A DNA stretch of 64,000 bases, taken from Hyphomicrobiales bacterium (lineage in GTDB: Bacteria; Pseudomonadota; Alphaproteobacteria; Rhizobiales; Xanthobacteraceae). This document shows positions 8,248 through 16,355 of this stretch, piece by piece. The position numbers and the translations under genes were made by a program. Location of the stretch: assembly GCA_017305715.1 (NCBI GenBank), contig JAFKKG010000031.1:1-64000 (forward strand), written 5' to 3'. The notes below the pieces were generated by a model that ran no database searches, was not told the origin of the DNA, and saw only the letters and a program-made list of their open reading frames with translations. How positions within the stretch are numbered: position 1 is the stretch's first letter; each line of letters begins with the position of its first letter.

Positions 8248-9267
8248 ATGAAGCATGGGATGTGGCGCGCCGCGGCCGGCGCAATCGCGGTATTGGCCAT
8301 GGCGCTGCCGGGTTCGCCCGCGCTGGCGCAACAGAAGAGCGAGATCGCGCTGTCGCGGCAGCCCGGCATTTTCTACATGCCCTCGCACATCATGGAGAAG
8401 CAGAAGCTGATCGAGAAGCATGCCGCGGCGCTCGGCGTGCCCGGTGTGACCACCAAATGGATCAATCTGAGCGGCGGCGGCGCGCAGACCGACGCGCTGC
8501 TTGCAGGGGGCGTCGACATCCTCAACACCGGAACCGGCAATCTGCTGCTGCTGTGGGACCGCACCCGCGGCGGCGTCAAGGGCATCGTCGCCACCTCGGC
8601 GCAGCCGATGACGCTGATCAGCCGCGACGCCCATATCAAGTCGCTGAAGGATATCGGCCCGAACGACAAGATCGCGGTGCCGACCGTGAAGGTCTCGACC
8701 CAGGCCATCGTGCTGCAGATCGCGGCCGCCGAACTGTTCGGCGCCGACCAATGGGCCAGGCTCGATGCCAACACCGTGCAGCTCGGCCATCCCGATGCCT
8801 ATGTCGCGATGACCAACGCCCAGCACGAGGTGCGTAACCATTTTGCGATCCCGCCATTCACGTTCCTCGAGCTGAAGAACGTGCCCGGCGCGCATGTGGT
8901 GCTGTCGTCGCCCGACGTGATGGGCGGACCGCTGAGCCAGGCGCAGTTCTTCACGACCACTAAATTCGCCGACGCCAATCCGAAAATCATCCAGGCGGTG
9001 CGCGATGCCACCAAGGAAGCGCACGATCTGATCCGCAGCGACACCAAGGCGGCGGTGGAAATCTACAAGGAAGTCACCGGCGACAAGACCAGCATCGAGG
9101 ATCTGCTGGCCTGGCTCAAGGAGCCCGGAATGATGGAGTGGAACTTGCAGCCGCAGGGCACCATGAAATTCGCCAGCCATCTGTTTAAGACCGGCACGCT
9201 GAAGACCCAGCCCAAGGCCTGGACCGACTATTATTTGCCGATGTCGCATGACCTGAAAGGCAATTGA
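8248..9267 (+). CDS. ABC transporter substrate-binding protein, NMT1/SsuA-like
   Basis: 339 residues with a Sec signal peptide (hydrophobic core AAGAIAVLAMALPG, cleavage expected after ALA at about residue 27). The mature part follows the NMT1/taurine-type periplasmic fold, with a GGGAQTDALLAGGVDILNTG segment typical of this family. It delivers a small organic solute to the permease encoded two genes downstream. The next gene starts 4 bases after the stop. NMT1-like proteins usually bind sulfonates, pyrimidine precursors or aromatic acids; the catabolic genes downstream argue for a sugar acid or other hydroxy acid here. Confidence 0.9.
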   Translation: MKHGMWRAAAGAIAVLAMALPGSPALAQQKSEIALSRQPGIFYMPSHIMEKQKLIEKHAAALGVPGVTTKWINLSGGGAQTDALLAGGVDILNTGTGNLLLLWDRTRGGVKGIVATSAQPMTLISRDAHIKSLKDIGPNDKIAVPTVKVSTQAIVLQIAAAELFGADQWARLDANTVQLGHPDAYVAMTNAQHEVRNHFAIPPFTFLELKNVPGAHVVLSSPDVMGGPLSQAQFFTTTKFADANPKIIQAVRDATKEAHDLIRSDTKAAVEIYKEVTGDKTSIEDLLAWLKEPGMMEWNLQPQGTMKFASHLFKTGTLKTQPKAWTDYYLPMSHDLKGN

Positions 9268-9271
9268 CGCG

Positions 9272-10048
9272 ATGACGGCGCTTCTCGATGTCAGTGACGT
9301 GACGCTGCGCTACAAGACGTCGAGCGCGGTCGTGACCGCGACCGAGCGGGTCAGTTTCACGGTCGATCGTTCCGATCGTTTCGTGCTGCTCGGCCCCTCC
9401 GGTTGCGGCAAGTCGACCTTGCTGAAGGCGGTCGGTGGCTACATGTCGCCGAGTGAAGGCAAGATGCGGATCTCGGGCCGCGAGATTACCGAGCCCGGCG
9501 CCGACCGCATGATGATCTTCCAGGAGTTCGATCAGTTGCTGCCGTGGAAGACGGTGCTGGAAAACGTCATGTTCCCGCTGCTGATGACGCGGCGGTTGCC
9601 GCGCAAGGAAGCCGAGGCACGCGCCCGCGCCTATATCGAAAAGGTCAGCCTGACCCGGGTCGTCGATTCCTATCCGCATACGCTGTCCGGCGGCATGAAG
9701 CAGCGCGTCGCGATCGCGCGCGGCATGGCGATGGAGCCGGATATTCTGTTGATGGACGAGCCGTTCGCCGCCCTCGACGCGCTGACGCGGCGGACCTGCC
9801 AGGACGAATTGCTGCAGCTCTGGGCGGAAACCAAATTCACCGTACTGTTCGTCACCCATTCGATCGCCGAAGCGATCAAGATCGGCAACCGCATCCTGTT
9901 GCTGTCGCCGCATCCCGGGCGGGTCAAGGCCGAAATTGTCGACGTCGACCAGGTTTCCAGCGAGGACGGCAGCGCGGCCCGGCTCGAAAAGCAGATTCAC
10001 GATCTGCTGTTTTCGAATGCCGACAACGAAGCCGCAGCGGCACATTAG
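9272..10048 (+). CDS. ABC transporter ATP-binding protein (SsuB/TauB type)
   Basis: 258 residues. Walker A GPSGCGKST at 41-49, Q-loop in MIFQEFDQLLPWKT, signature LSGGMKQR, Walker B LLMDEPFAALD and switch His in FVTHSIAEA are all present. It powers import through the permease encoded immediately downstream. It sits 4 bases after the binding-protein gene and 12 bases before the permease gene, so the three are one transcription unit and presumably one complex. Confidence 0.94.
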   Translation: MTALLDVSDVTLRYKTSSAVVTATERVSFTVDRSDRFVLLGPSGCGKSTLLKAVGGYMSPSEGKMRISGREITEPGADRMMIFQEFDQLLPWKTVLENVMFPLLMTRRLPRKEAEARARAYIEKVSLTRVVDSYPHTLSGGMKQRVAIARGMAMEPDILLMDEPFAALDALTRRTCQDELLQLWAETKFTVLFVTHSIAEAIKIGNRILLLSPHPGRVKAEIVDVDQVSSEDGSAARLEKQIHDLLFSNADNEAAAAH

Positions 10049-10060
10049 AGGGAGCGCGCG

Positions 10061-10924
10061 ATGGGTGAAGCAAGAATCCTGCTGCGTGACACAGCCGCGG
10101 CCGCGGCGATCGCGCCGGGCGAGGTCGAACGCAAGCTTTCGGTGCTGGAGCTGTTGTGGAACGACGGCTTTGTCCGCAAGGCCGTGATTATCCTGTTCCT
10201 TGCGGTGGTGTGGGAAGCCTACGGCACCTACCTCGACAACCCGCTGCTGTTCCCGACCTTTCACGACACCATCGCAACGATGTGGGAGAAAGTGCGCGAC
10301 GGCACCATTCCGCTCCGCGCCTGGGCGTCGCTGAAAGTCCTGTTCATGGGCTATGCGGCCGGCATCATCCTCGCCGCCATCTTCACCATTCTGGCGATCT
10401 CCACCCGCATCGGGACGGATTTTCTCGAAACCATCACGGCGATGTTCAACCCGCTTCCGGCGATCGCGCTGCTGCCGCTGGCGCTGATCTGGTTCGGCCT
10501 CGGCAATGGCAGCCTGGTGTTCGTGCTGATCCATTCGGTGCTGTGGCCGGTCGCGCTCAACACCCATTCCGGCTTCAAGAGCGTGTCGAACACGCTGCGC
10601 ATGGTCGGCCGCAATTACGGCCTGCGCGGGCTGCCTTACGTGGCGCGTATCCTGATCCCGGCGGCGTTCGGTTCGATCCTGACCGGCCTCAAGATAGGCT
10701 GGGCGTTCGCCTGGCGCACGCTGATCGCCGCCGAGCTGGTGTTCGGCGTCTCGTCCGGCCAGGGCGGGCTCGGCTGGTTCATCTTCGAAAACCGCAATCT
10801 GCTTGATATACCTGCGGTCTTCGCCGGCCTGTTGACGGTGATCATCATCGGCTTGATCGTGGAGAACCTGATCTTCCGCACCATCGAGCGCAACACCGTC
10901 CAGAAATGGGGCACGCAGTCATGA
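10061..10924 (+). CDS. ABC transporter permease (SsuC/TauC type)
   Basis: 287 residues with about six membrane helices and the BPD permease EAA-type loop (GLRGLPYVARILIPAAFGSILTGLKIG), where the ATPase docks. The N-terminal 40 residues are polar and cytoplasmic. It ends in an ATGA overlap with the next gene, indicating translational coupling of transport and catabolism. Upstream GGGAGCG serves as ribosome binding site. Confidence 0.93.
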   Translation: MGEARILLRDTAAAAAIAPGEVERKLSVLELLWNDGFVRKAVIILFLAVVWEAYGTYLDNPLLFPTFHDTIATMWEKVRDGTIPLRAWASLKVLFMGYAAGIILAAIFTILAISTRIGTDFLETITAMFNPLPAIALLPLALIWFGLGNGSLVFVLIHSVLWPVALNTHSGFKSVSNTLRMVGRNYGLRGLPYVARILIPAAFGSILTGLKIGWAFAWRTLIAAELVFGVSSGQGGLGWFIFENRNLLDIPAVFAGLLTVIIIGLIVENLIFRTIERNTVQKWGTQS

Positions 10925-12660
10925 CCACCCGGAACAAGACCCCCGACCAACTTCGCAGCGCGCGCTGGTTCGCGCCCGACGATCTCCGCGCCTTCGGCCA
11001 CCGCTCGCGCGCGATGCAGATGGGTTACGCGCCGGAGGAATGGAAGGGGCGCCCGGTCATTGCGATCCTCAACACCTGGTCGGACGCGCAGCCCTGCCAC
11101 ATGCACTTCAAATCCCGCGTCGACGACGTCAAACGCGGCATCCTGATGGCCGGCGGCTTTCCGATGGAACTGCCGGCGCTGTCGCTGTCGGAATCGTTCC
11201 TGAAGCCGACCACCATGCTCTATCGCAACATGCTGGCGATGGATGCCGAGGAGTTGCTGCGCGGCCATCCCGTCGACGGCGTCGTGCTGATGGGCGGCTG
11301 CGACAAGACCACGCCGGGCCTTCTGTTGGGGGCCACCAGCATGGGGCTGCCGACGATCTATCTGCCGGCCGGGCCGATGCTGCGGGGTAACTGGAAGGGC
11401 AAGACGCTGGGCTCCGGCTCGGATGCCTGGAAGTTCTGGGACGAGCGGCGCGCCGGAAAAATCTCCGACAAGGACTGGGTCGATGTCGAGGCCGGGATCG
11501 CCCGCAGCTACGGCACCTGCATGACCATGGGCACCGCCTCGACCATGACGGCGATCGCCGAATCGATCGGCATGACCTTGCCGGGCGCATCCTCGATCCC
11601 TGCCGCCGATGCCGGCCATATCCGCATGGCTTCGGAATGCGGCCGCCGCATCGTCGAGATGGTCTGGGAGGATTTGACGCCAAACAAGATCCAGACCCGC
11701 AAGGCCTTCGAGAACGCCATCACGGTGGCAATGGCGATGGGCTGCTCGACCAACGCGATCATCCATTTGATCGCGCAGGCCCGCCGCGCCGGCCAGGACA
11801 TCGGGCTCGATGATTTCGAGACGGCGAGCCGCAAGGTGCCCGTGATCGCCAATGTGCGTCCGAGCGGCGACAAATATCTGATGGAGGATTTCTTCTATGC
11901 CGGGGGGCTGCCGGGGCTGATGAGCCGCATCAAGGAACATCTTCACCTCGACGTCATGACCGTGACCGGCCGGACGCTGGGCGAGAACATCGCGCGCGCC
12001 GAAGTTTATAATGACGACGTCATCCGCACGGTGAAAGACCCGATCTATGCCGAGGGTGCGCTCGCGGTGCTCAAGGGCAATCTCGCGCCGGATGGCTGCG
12101 TCATCAAACCGTCCGCCTGCGAGCCGCGCTTCCTCAGGCATACCGGGCCAGCGCTGGTGTTCGACGATTACCCGTCGATGAAGAAGGCGATCGACGATCC
12201 CGATCTCGATGTCACCGCGGACCATGTATTGATCCTGCGCAACGCGGGCCCGCAAGGCGGTCCGGGCATGCCGGAGTGGGGCATGCTGCCGATCCCCACA
12301 AAACTCGTTAAACAGGGCGTGCGCGACATGGTGCGGCTGTCGGATGCGCGCATGAGCGGCACCAGCTACGGTGCGTGCATCCTGCATGTGTCGCCGGAAT
12401 CCTACATTGGCGGCCCGCTGGCGCTGGTCCGCAACGGCGACCGCATCACGCTCGACGTCAACGCCCGGACCATCAATCTCGATGTGCCGGAGGCGGAACT
12501 GGCAAAGCGCCGCGCCGAGTGGAAGGCGCCGGAGCGCCGCTTTGAACGTGGCTATGGCTGGATGTTCACCAAACACATCAAGCAGGCCAATGAAGGTTGC
12601 GATTTCGATTTTCTGGAGACCGGTTTTGGCAAGCCGGTGGGAGAACCGTCGATTTACTGA
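10921..12660 (+). CDS. IlvD/Edd-family dehydratase, probably for a sugar acid
   Basis: 579 residues from the ATG at 10921, chosen because it forms a 4-base ATGA overlap with the permease stop; an in-frame ATG 15 bases earlier is less likely. The three iron-sulfur cysteines are C59 (DAQPCH), C127 (GGCDKTTPG) and C200 (YGTCMTMGTAS). The family removes water from dihydroxy acids to give 2-oxo-3-deoxy acids: IlvD in branched amino-acid synthesis, Edd for phosphogluconate, and arabonate, xylonate and galactonate dehydratases. Being next to a transporter, lactonase, aldolase-fold protein and aldehyde dehydrogenase, a pentonate-type substrate is more likely than IlvD itself. Confidence 0.9.
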   Translation: MTTRNKTPDQLRSARWFAPDDLRAFGHRSRAMQMGYAPEEWKGRPVIAILNTWSDAQPCHMHFKSRVDDVKRGILMAGGFPMELPALSLSESFLKPTTMLYRNMLAMDAEELLRGHPVDGVVLMGGCDKTTPGLLLGATSMGLPTIYLPAGPMLRGNWKGKTLGSGSDAWKFWDERRAGKISDKDWVDVEAGIARSYGTCMTMGTASTMTAIAESIGMTLPGASSIPAADAGHIRMASECGRRIVEMVWEDLTPNKIQTRKAFENAITVAMAMGCSTNAIIHLIAQARRAGQDIGLDDFETASRKVPVIANVRPSGDKYLMEDFFYAGGLPGLMSRIKEHLHLDVMTVTGRTLGENIARAEVYNDDVIRTVKDPIYAEGALAVLKGNLAPDGCVIKPSACEPRFLRHTGPALVFDDYPSMKKAIDDPDLDVTADHVLILRNAGPQGGPGMPEWGMLPIPTKLVKQGVRDMVRLSDARMSGTSYGACILHVSPESYIGGPLALVRNGDRITLDVNARTINLDVPEAELAKRRAEWKAPERRFERGYGWMFTKHIKQANEGCDFDFLETGFGKPVGEPSIY

Positions 12661-12662
12661 TG

Positions 12663-12740
12663 CTGTCGTTCCGGGGCGATGCGAAGCATCGAACCCGGAA
12701 CCTCGAGATTCCGGGTTCGCTTCGCGCCCCGGAATGACAG
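12663..12740. repeat. Intergenic palindromic repeat, CCGGGGCGATG family, copy 1
   Basis: A 78-bp inverted repeat: CTGTCGTTCCGGGGCG at one end and CGCCCCGGAATGACAG at the other, with an inner palindrome around a CTCGAG centre. It lies inside the catabolic operon, between the dehydratase stop and the lactonase ribosome binding site. Similar copies are at 13884-13968 and 42779-42850. Elements of this form are common between genes in Bradyrhizobium. Confidence 0.85.
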
Positions 12741-12786
12741 GAGCAAGAGCCGATACCAAACAAAAAACACCCCAGGGAGGACTACG

Positions 12787-13878
12787 ATGAGCATCACACG
12801 CCGCAACATGCTGACCACCGCCGGCGCCGCCGCGGCCACGACGCTGCTTTCGCGCGCCGCCGGCGCGCAGTTGTTCCCGTTCACGATGAACCAGCGCTAT
12901 CCCGACCCGTCCGTTCAAATCCTGGACCCGAGCTTTGCGAAATACCGGATCTATTCGAGCACGATCGAACAGGTCGCGACCGGCATGCGCTGGGCGGAGG
13001 GACCGGTGTATTTTCCGCAAGGCGGCTATCTGCTGTTCTCCGATATCCCCAACAACCGCATCATGAAGTTCGACGAGAAGACCAACCAGACCAGCGTCTT
13101 CCGGGCCAACGCCAATTACGCCAACGGCAATGCGCGCGATCGTCAGGGCCGTCTCGTCACCTGCGAACACTCGGTCACCCGCCGAATCACCCGCACCGAG
13201 AAGGACGGCAAGATCACGGTGCTGGCCGACAAGTTCGAGGGCAAGCGGCTGAATGCCCCGAACGACATCGTGGTGAAATCCGACGACAGCATCTGGTTCA
13301 CTGACCCTCTGTTCGGCATCAATGGCGAATGGGAAGGCAAGAAGGAAAAACCGGAACAGGCGACGACCAACGTCTATCGCATCGCCAAGGACGGCAAGAT
13401 CACGGCCGTCCTCACCGATCTCGTCAATCCCAACGGGCTGGCATTCTCGCCGGACGAAAAGAAGCTCTATGTCGTCGAGTGGAAGGGCACGCCCAACCGC
13501 AGCATCTGGGGCTATGACGTCAAGGATGACGGCACCCTCGGCGCCAAGACCAAGATCATCAGCGCTGATGATCAGGGGGCGCTGGACGGTTTCAGGGTCG
13601 ATCGCGACGGCAATCTGTGGTGCGGTTATGGCAGCAACGGCGCGCTGCAGGGCGAACCCGCCGATGTCGGCGGCCGCAAGGTCTATCAGCTCAAGGGCAA
13701 GTCCGAAGACCTCGATGGCGTGATGGTGTTCAACCCGGAAGGCAAGCCGCTCGCCTTCATCCGGCTGCCGGAACGCTGCGCCAACCTCTGTTTCGGCGGT
13801 CCGAAGAACAACCGCCTCTACATGGCGAGCTGCCATTCCGTGTACGCGTTCTATGTGGAGGCGCACGGCGCGGTGTAA
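12787..13878 (+). CDS. SMP-30/gluconolactonase-family lactonase with Tat signal
   Basis: 363 residues from the ATG at 12787, preceded by an AGGGAGG site; the frame is open further upstream but only through the repeat. The N-terminus MSITRRNMLTTAGAAAATTL is a twin-arginine export signal ending near AGA, so the mature enzyme should fold in the cytoplasm and act in the periplasm. The body is a six-bladed propeller of the SGL type, with metal-site segments around GPVYFPQGG, LNAPNDIVV, NPNGLAFSPDEKKLY and DGFRVDRDGNLW. The family opens sugar lactones. A periplasmic lactonase beside an ABC importer suggests that the lactone is opened outside and the acid is taken in. Confidence 0.88.
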   Translation: MSITRRNMLTTAGAAAATTLLSRAAGAQLFPFTMNQRYPDPSVQILDPSFAKYRIYSSTIEQVATGMRWAEGPVYFPQGGYLLFSDIPNNRIMKFDEKTNQTSVFRANANYANGNARDRQGRLVTCEHSVTRRITRTEKDGKITVLADKFEGKRLNAPNDIVVKSDDSIWFTDPLFGINGEWEGKKEKPEQATTNVYRIAKDGKITAVLTDLVNPNGLAFSPDEKKLYVVEWKGTPNRSIWGYDVKDDGTLGAKTKIISADDQGALDGFRVDRDGNLWCGYGSNGALQGEPADVGGRKVYQLKGKSEDLDGVMVFNPEGKPLAFIRLPERCANLCFGGPKNNRLYMASCHSVYAFYVEAHGAV

Positions 13879-13883
13879 ATAGT

Positions 13884-13968
13884 CCGTCATTCCGGGGTGA
13901 TGCGCAGCATCGAACCCGGAATCTCGAGATTCCGGGTCTGGTGCTAACGCACCATCCCGGAATGACGG
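13884..13968. repeat. Intergenic palindromic repeat, CCGGGGCGATG family, copy 2
   Basis: Same family as 12663-12740: CCGTCATTCCGGGGTGATG at the left, ATCCCGGAATGACGG at the right, and the inner palindrome ATCTCGAGAT. The middle differs from copy 1 (CTGGTGCTAACGCACC hairpin in place of the TTCGCTTCGCG stretch). It starts 6 bases after the lactonase stop and is again inside the operon. Confidence 0.85.
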
Positions 13969-13988
13969 AATAACTGGGATAGAAGAAA

Positions 13989-14708
13989 ATGACAAAACTC
14001 TCCGATGCCACCCGCAACAAGCTGAAGACCGTCTCCACCGCCACCGTCGCCACCGCGCTGTTCAAGCGCGGCTTCCGCATCCAGATGATCCAGGATGTGC
14101 ATCCGCTGGGGCCAAACCAGCCGGTGCTGGTCGGAGAAGCCTTCACCTTGCGTTACATGCCGGCGCGCGAGGACCTCAACAGGATCGAGGTATTTCGCGA
14201 CCGCGCGCATCCGCAGCGCAAGGCGATCGAGGATTGCCCGCCCGGTGCGGTGCTGGTCATGGACAGCCGCAAGGACGCGCGGGCGGCTTCGGCCGGGGCG
14301 ATCCTGGTCACGCGGCTGATGAAGCGCGGCGCGGCCGGCGTCATCACCGACGGCGGCTTTCGCGATTCCGCTGAAATCGCAGCCCTCGGTTTCCCCGCCT
14401 ACCATCAGCGGCCGAGCGCGCCGACCAATCTGACGCTGCACCAGGCGATCGAGATCAACGTGCCGATCGGCTGCGGCGACGCGCCGGTGTTTCCCGGCGA
14501 CGTCATTCTCGGCGACAGCGACGGCGTGATCGTGATCCCCGCGCATCTGGCCGATGAAATCGCCGACGAGGCCGTCGAGATGACCGCCTTCGAGGATTTC
14601 GTCACCGAGGAGGTGCGCAAGGGGCGTTCGATCCTCGGCCTCTATCCCCCGACCGATGAGCAGACGCCTAAGGATTTCGCGGCCTGGCGCAAGGCCAACG
14701 GGCGGTAA
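13989..14708 (+). CDS. RraA/HMG-aldolase-fold protein, probable 2-oxo-3-deoxy acid aldolase or related lyase
   Basis: 239 residues. It carries the class II pyruvate-aldolase signature of the RraA/HMG aldolase fold: GAAGVITDGGFRDSAEIA with the metal-binding DG..RD pattern, then INVPIGCGDAPVFPGDVILGDSDGVIVIP. Relatives are often named regulator of RNase E activity A, but many are metal-dependent aldolases for 4-hydroxy-4-methyl-2-oxoglutarate or related acids. Between a dehydratase and a semialdehyde dehydrogenase, an enzymatic role on the 2-oxo-3-deoxy acid is far more likely than RNase control. The C-terminal 40 residues are longer than in short RraA proteins. Confidence 0.85.
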   Translation: MTKLSDATRNKLKTVSTATVATALFKRGFRIQMIQDVHPLGPNQPVLVGEAFTLRYMPAREDLNRIEVFRDRAHPQRKAIEDCPPGAVLVMDSRKDARAASAGAILVTRLMKRGAAGVITDGGFRDSAEIAALGFPAYHQRPSAPTNLTLHQAIEINVPIGCGDAPVFPGDVILGDSDGVIVIPAHLADEIADEAVEMTAFEDFVTEEVRKGRSILGLYPPTDEQTPKDFAAWRKANGR

Positions 14709-14736
14709 CAGTTCTCTCTAGCAGTGAGGTGCATCC

Positions 14737-16179
14737 ATGTTGATGTTCAACAATCTGATTGACGGCGAATGGTTGTCCGATGGGGCTCGCGCCCCGAACG
14801 TCAATCCATCCGATACCAAGGATATCGTCGGCGAAGCGGTGCGCGGCACGCGGGCGCAGGCCGAAGCTGCGATATCGGCGGCAAAGGCGGCGTTCCCGGC
14901 ATGGTCGCGATCGACGCCGCAGGTGCGCTACGACATCCTGAAGAAAGCGTCGGACGAAATCCTGGCGCGCAAGGACGAACTCGGCCGGCTGTTGTCGCGC
15001 GAAGAAGGCAAGACGCTGCCGGAAGGCATCGGCGAAGTCGCCCGCGCCGGGCAGATCTTTGCGTTCTTCGCCGGCGAGTGCCTGCGGATGGCGGGCGAGA
15101 AGCTGGCTTCGGTACGCCCCGGCATCGACATCGAGATCACGCGCGAAGCGCTCGGCGTCGTCGGCCTGATCACGCCATGGAATTTTCCGATCGCGATCCC
15201 GGCCTGGAAAATCGCGCCGGCGCTGGCCTATGGCAACACGGTGGTGATCAAGCCCGCCGACCTCGTCCCCGGCTCGTCCTGGGCGCTGGTCGATATTTTG
15301 CACCGCGCAGGTTTGCCCAGGGGCGTACTCAACCTCGTGCTCGGGCGCGGTTCGGAAGTCGGAGCTGTCCTGCTGGAGCATCCCGACGTCGCGGCCATCA
15401 GTTTTACGGGCTCGGTTTCCACCGGCCAGAAGGTCGCCGCGGCCTGCATCGCGTCGCGGCCGATGAAGAAGTTTCAGCTTGAGATGGGCGGCAAGAATCC
15501 GCTGGTCGTGCTCGACGACGCCGACCTGAAGGTCGCGGTGGAATGCGCCGCCAACAGCGCGTTCTTCTCCACCGGCCAGCGCTGCACCGCCGCCTCGCGG
15601 CTGATCGTCACAGCAGGCATTCACGACAAGTTCGTCGAGGCGCTCACCGAGCGGATGCGCGGTCTGAAGATCGACGATGCGGTGAAGGCCGGCACGGATA
15701 TCGGCCCGGTGGTCGATCAGAGCCAGCTCGATCAGGACCTCAAATATATCGCGATCGGCAAGGATGAGGGCGCAAAACTCGCCTTCGGTGGCGAGCGTCT
15801 CAACCGAGACGCGCCCGGCTTCTATCTGCAGCCGGCGCTGTTCACCGACGTTAGCAACAAGATGCGGATCGCGCGCGAGGAGATCTTTGGGCCGGTGGCC
15901 GCGGTGATCCGGGTCAAGGATTATGCCGAGGCGCTGGCGACCGCGAACGACACTGATTTCGGCCTGTCCTCCGGCATCTGCACGTCAAGCCTGAAATACG
16001 CCAGCGACTACAAGCGCAATTCCGAAGCCGGCATGGTGATGGTCAATCTGCCGATCGCCGGCGTCGATTACCACGTGCCGTTCGGCGGCCGAAAAGGCTC
16101 CAGCTTCGGCGCCCGCGAACAGGGCCGTTATGCGGCCGAGTTCTATACGACGGTGAAGACGGCGTACACGCTGCCGTAG
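14737..16179 (+). CDS. NAD(P)-dependent aldehyde dehydrogenase, 2-oxoglutarate semialdehyde type
   Basis: 480 residues with the complete aldehyde dehydrogenase active site: N149 (TPWNFP), E249 (LEMGGKNP) and nucleophile C283 (TGQRCTAASR). The cofactor-binding helix region FTGSVSTGQ and the C-terminal EIFGPVAAV and PFGGRKGSS motifs are present. The C-terminal half (SDYKRNSEAGMVMVNLPIAGVDYHVPFGG) resembles 2-oxoglutarate semialdehyde dehydrogenases from pentonate pathways, but glycolaldehyde or succinate-semialdehyde activity is also possible. It is the last gene of the GntR-linked operon, 28 bases after the aldolase-fold gene. Confidence 0.9.
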   Translation: MLMFNNLIDGEWLSDGARAPNVNPSDTKDIVGEAVRGTRAQAEAAISAAKAAFPAWSRSTPQVRYDILKKASDEILARKDELGRLLSREEGKTLPEGIGEVARAGQIFAFFAGECLRMAGEKLASVRPGIDIEITREALGVVGLITPWNFPIAIPAWKIAPALAYGNTVVIKPADLVPGSSWALVDILHRAGLPRGVLNLVLGRGSEVGAVLLEHPDVAAISFTGSVSTGQKVAAACIASRPMKKFQLEMGGKNPLVVLDDADLKVAVECAANSAFFSTGQRCTAASRLIVTAGIHDKFVEALTERMRGLKIDDAVKAGTDIGPVVDQSQLDQDLKYIAIGKDEGAKLAFGGERLNRDAPGFYLQPALFTDVSNKMRIAREEIFGPVAAVIRVKDYAEALATANDTDFGLSSGICTSSLKYASDYKRNSEAGMVMVNLPIAGVDYHVPFGGRKGSSFGAREQGRYAAEFYTTVKTAYTLP

Positions 16180-16202
16180 GGCCGAGGGATGGCCCTTCCT
16201 TA

Positions 16203-16345
16203 CTCTCCCCGCTTGCGGGGAGAGATCGGATTTTCGCGGTAGCGAGAACCCGGGTGAGGGGGTACAGGTCTTTCAACTCGCATCAGTGTGTGTGGAGAGA
16301 GCCCCTCATCCCAACCCTCTCCCGCAAGAGCGGGGCGAGGGAGGA
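16203..16345. repeat. CTCTCCCC inverted-repeat region, copy 1
   Basis: Begins with a perfect hairpin (CTCTCCCCGC, TTGC centre, GGGGAGAG) and contains related GAGAACCCGGGTGAGGGGG and CCCTCATCCCAACCCTCTCCC blocks in opposite orientation. It fills the gap between the convergent aldehyde dehydrogenase and RND genes and may also end transcription from both sides. The same family occurs at 21712-21808 and 31858-31979. Confidence 0.75.
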
Positions 16346-16355
16346 ATTCGCAATC

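Noticed and set aside
10636-13995. A 1119-codon open frame on the minus strand across the dehydratase and lactonase genes
   Set aside because: It is the antisense shadow of clearly identified genes, created by high GC and codon bias; the translation is compositionally odd (His, Arg and Asp rich) and matches no family.
13989-14708. Naming the RraA-fold protein a regulator of RNase E
   Set aside because: The metal-binding DG..RD aldolase motif and the catabolic operon context favour an enzyme.
16203-16345. CTCTCCCC palindromes considered as CRISPR-like array or phage att site
   Set aside because: Units are not regularly spaced, no unique spacers or cas genes or integrase are present; they match dispersed intergenic palindromes.
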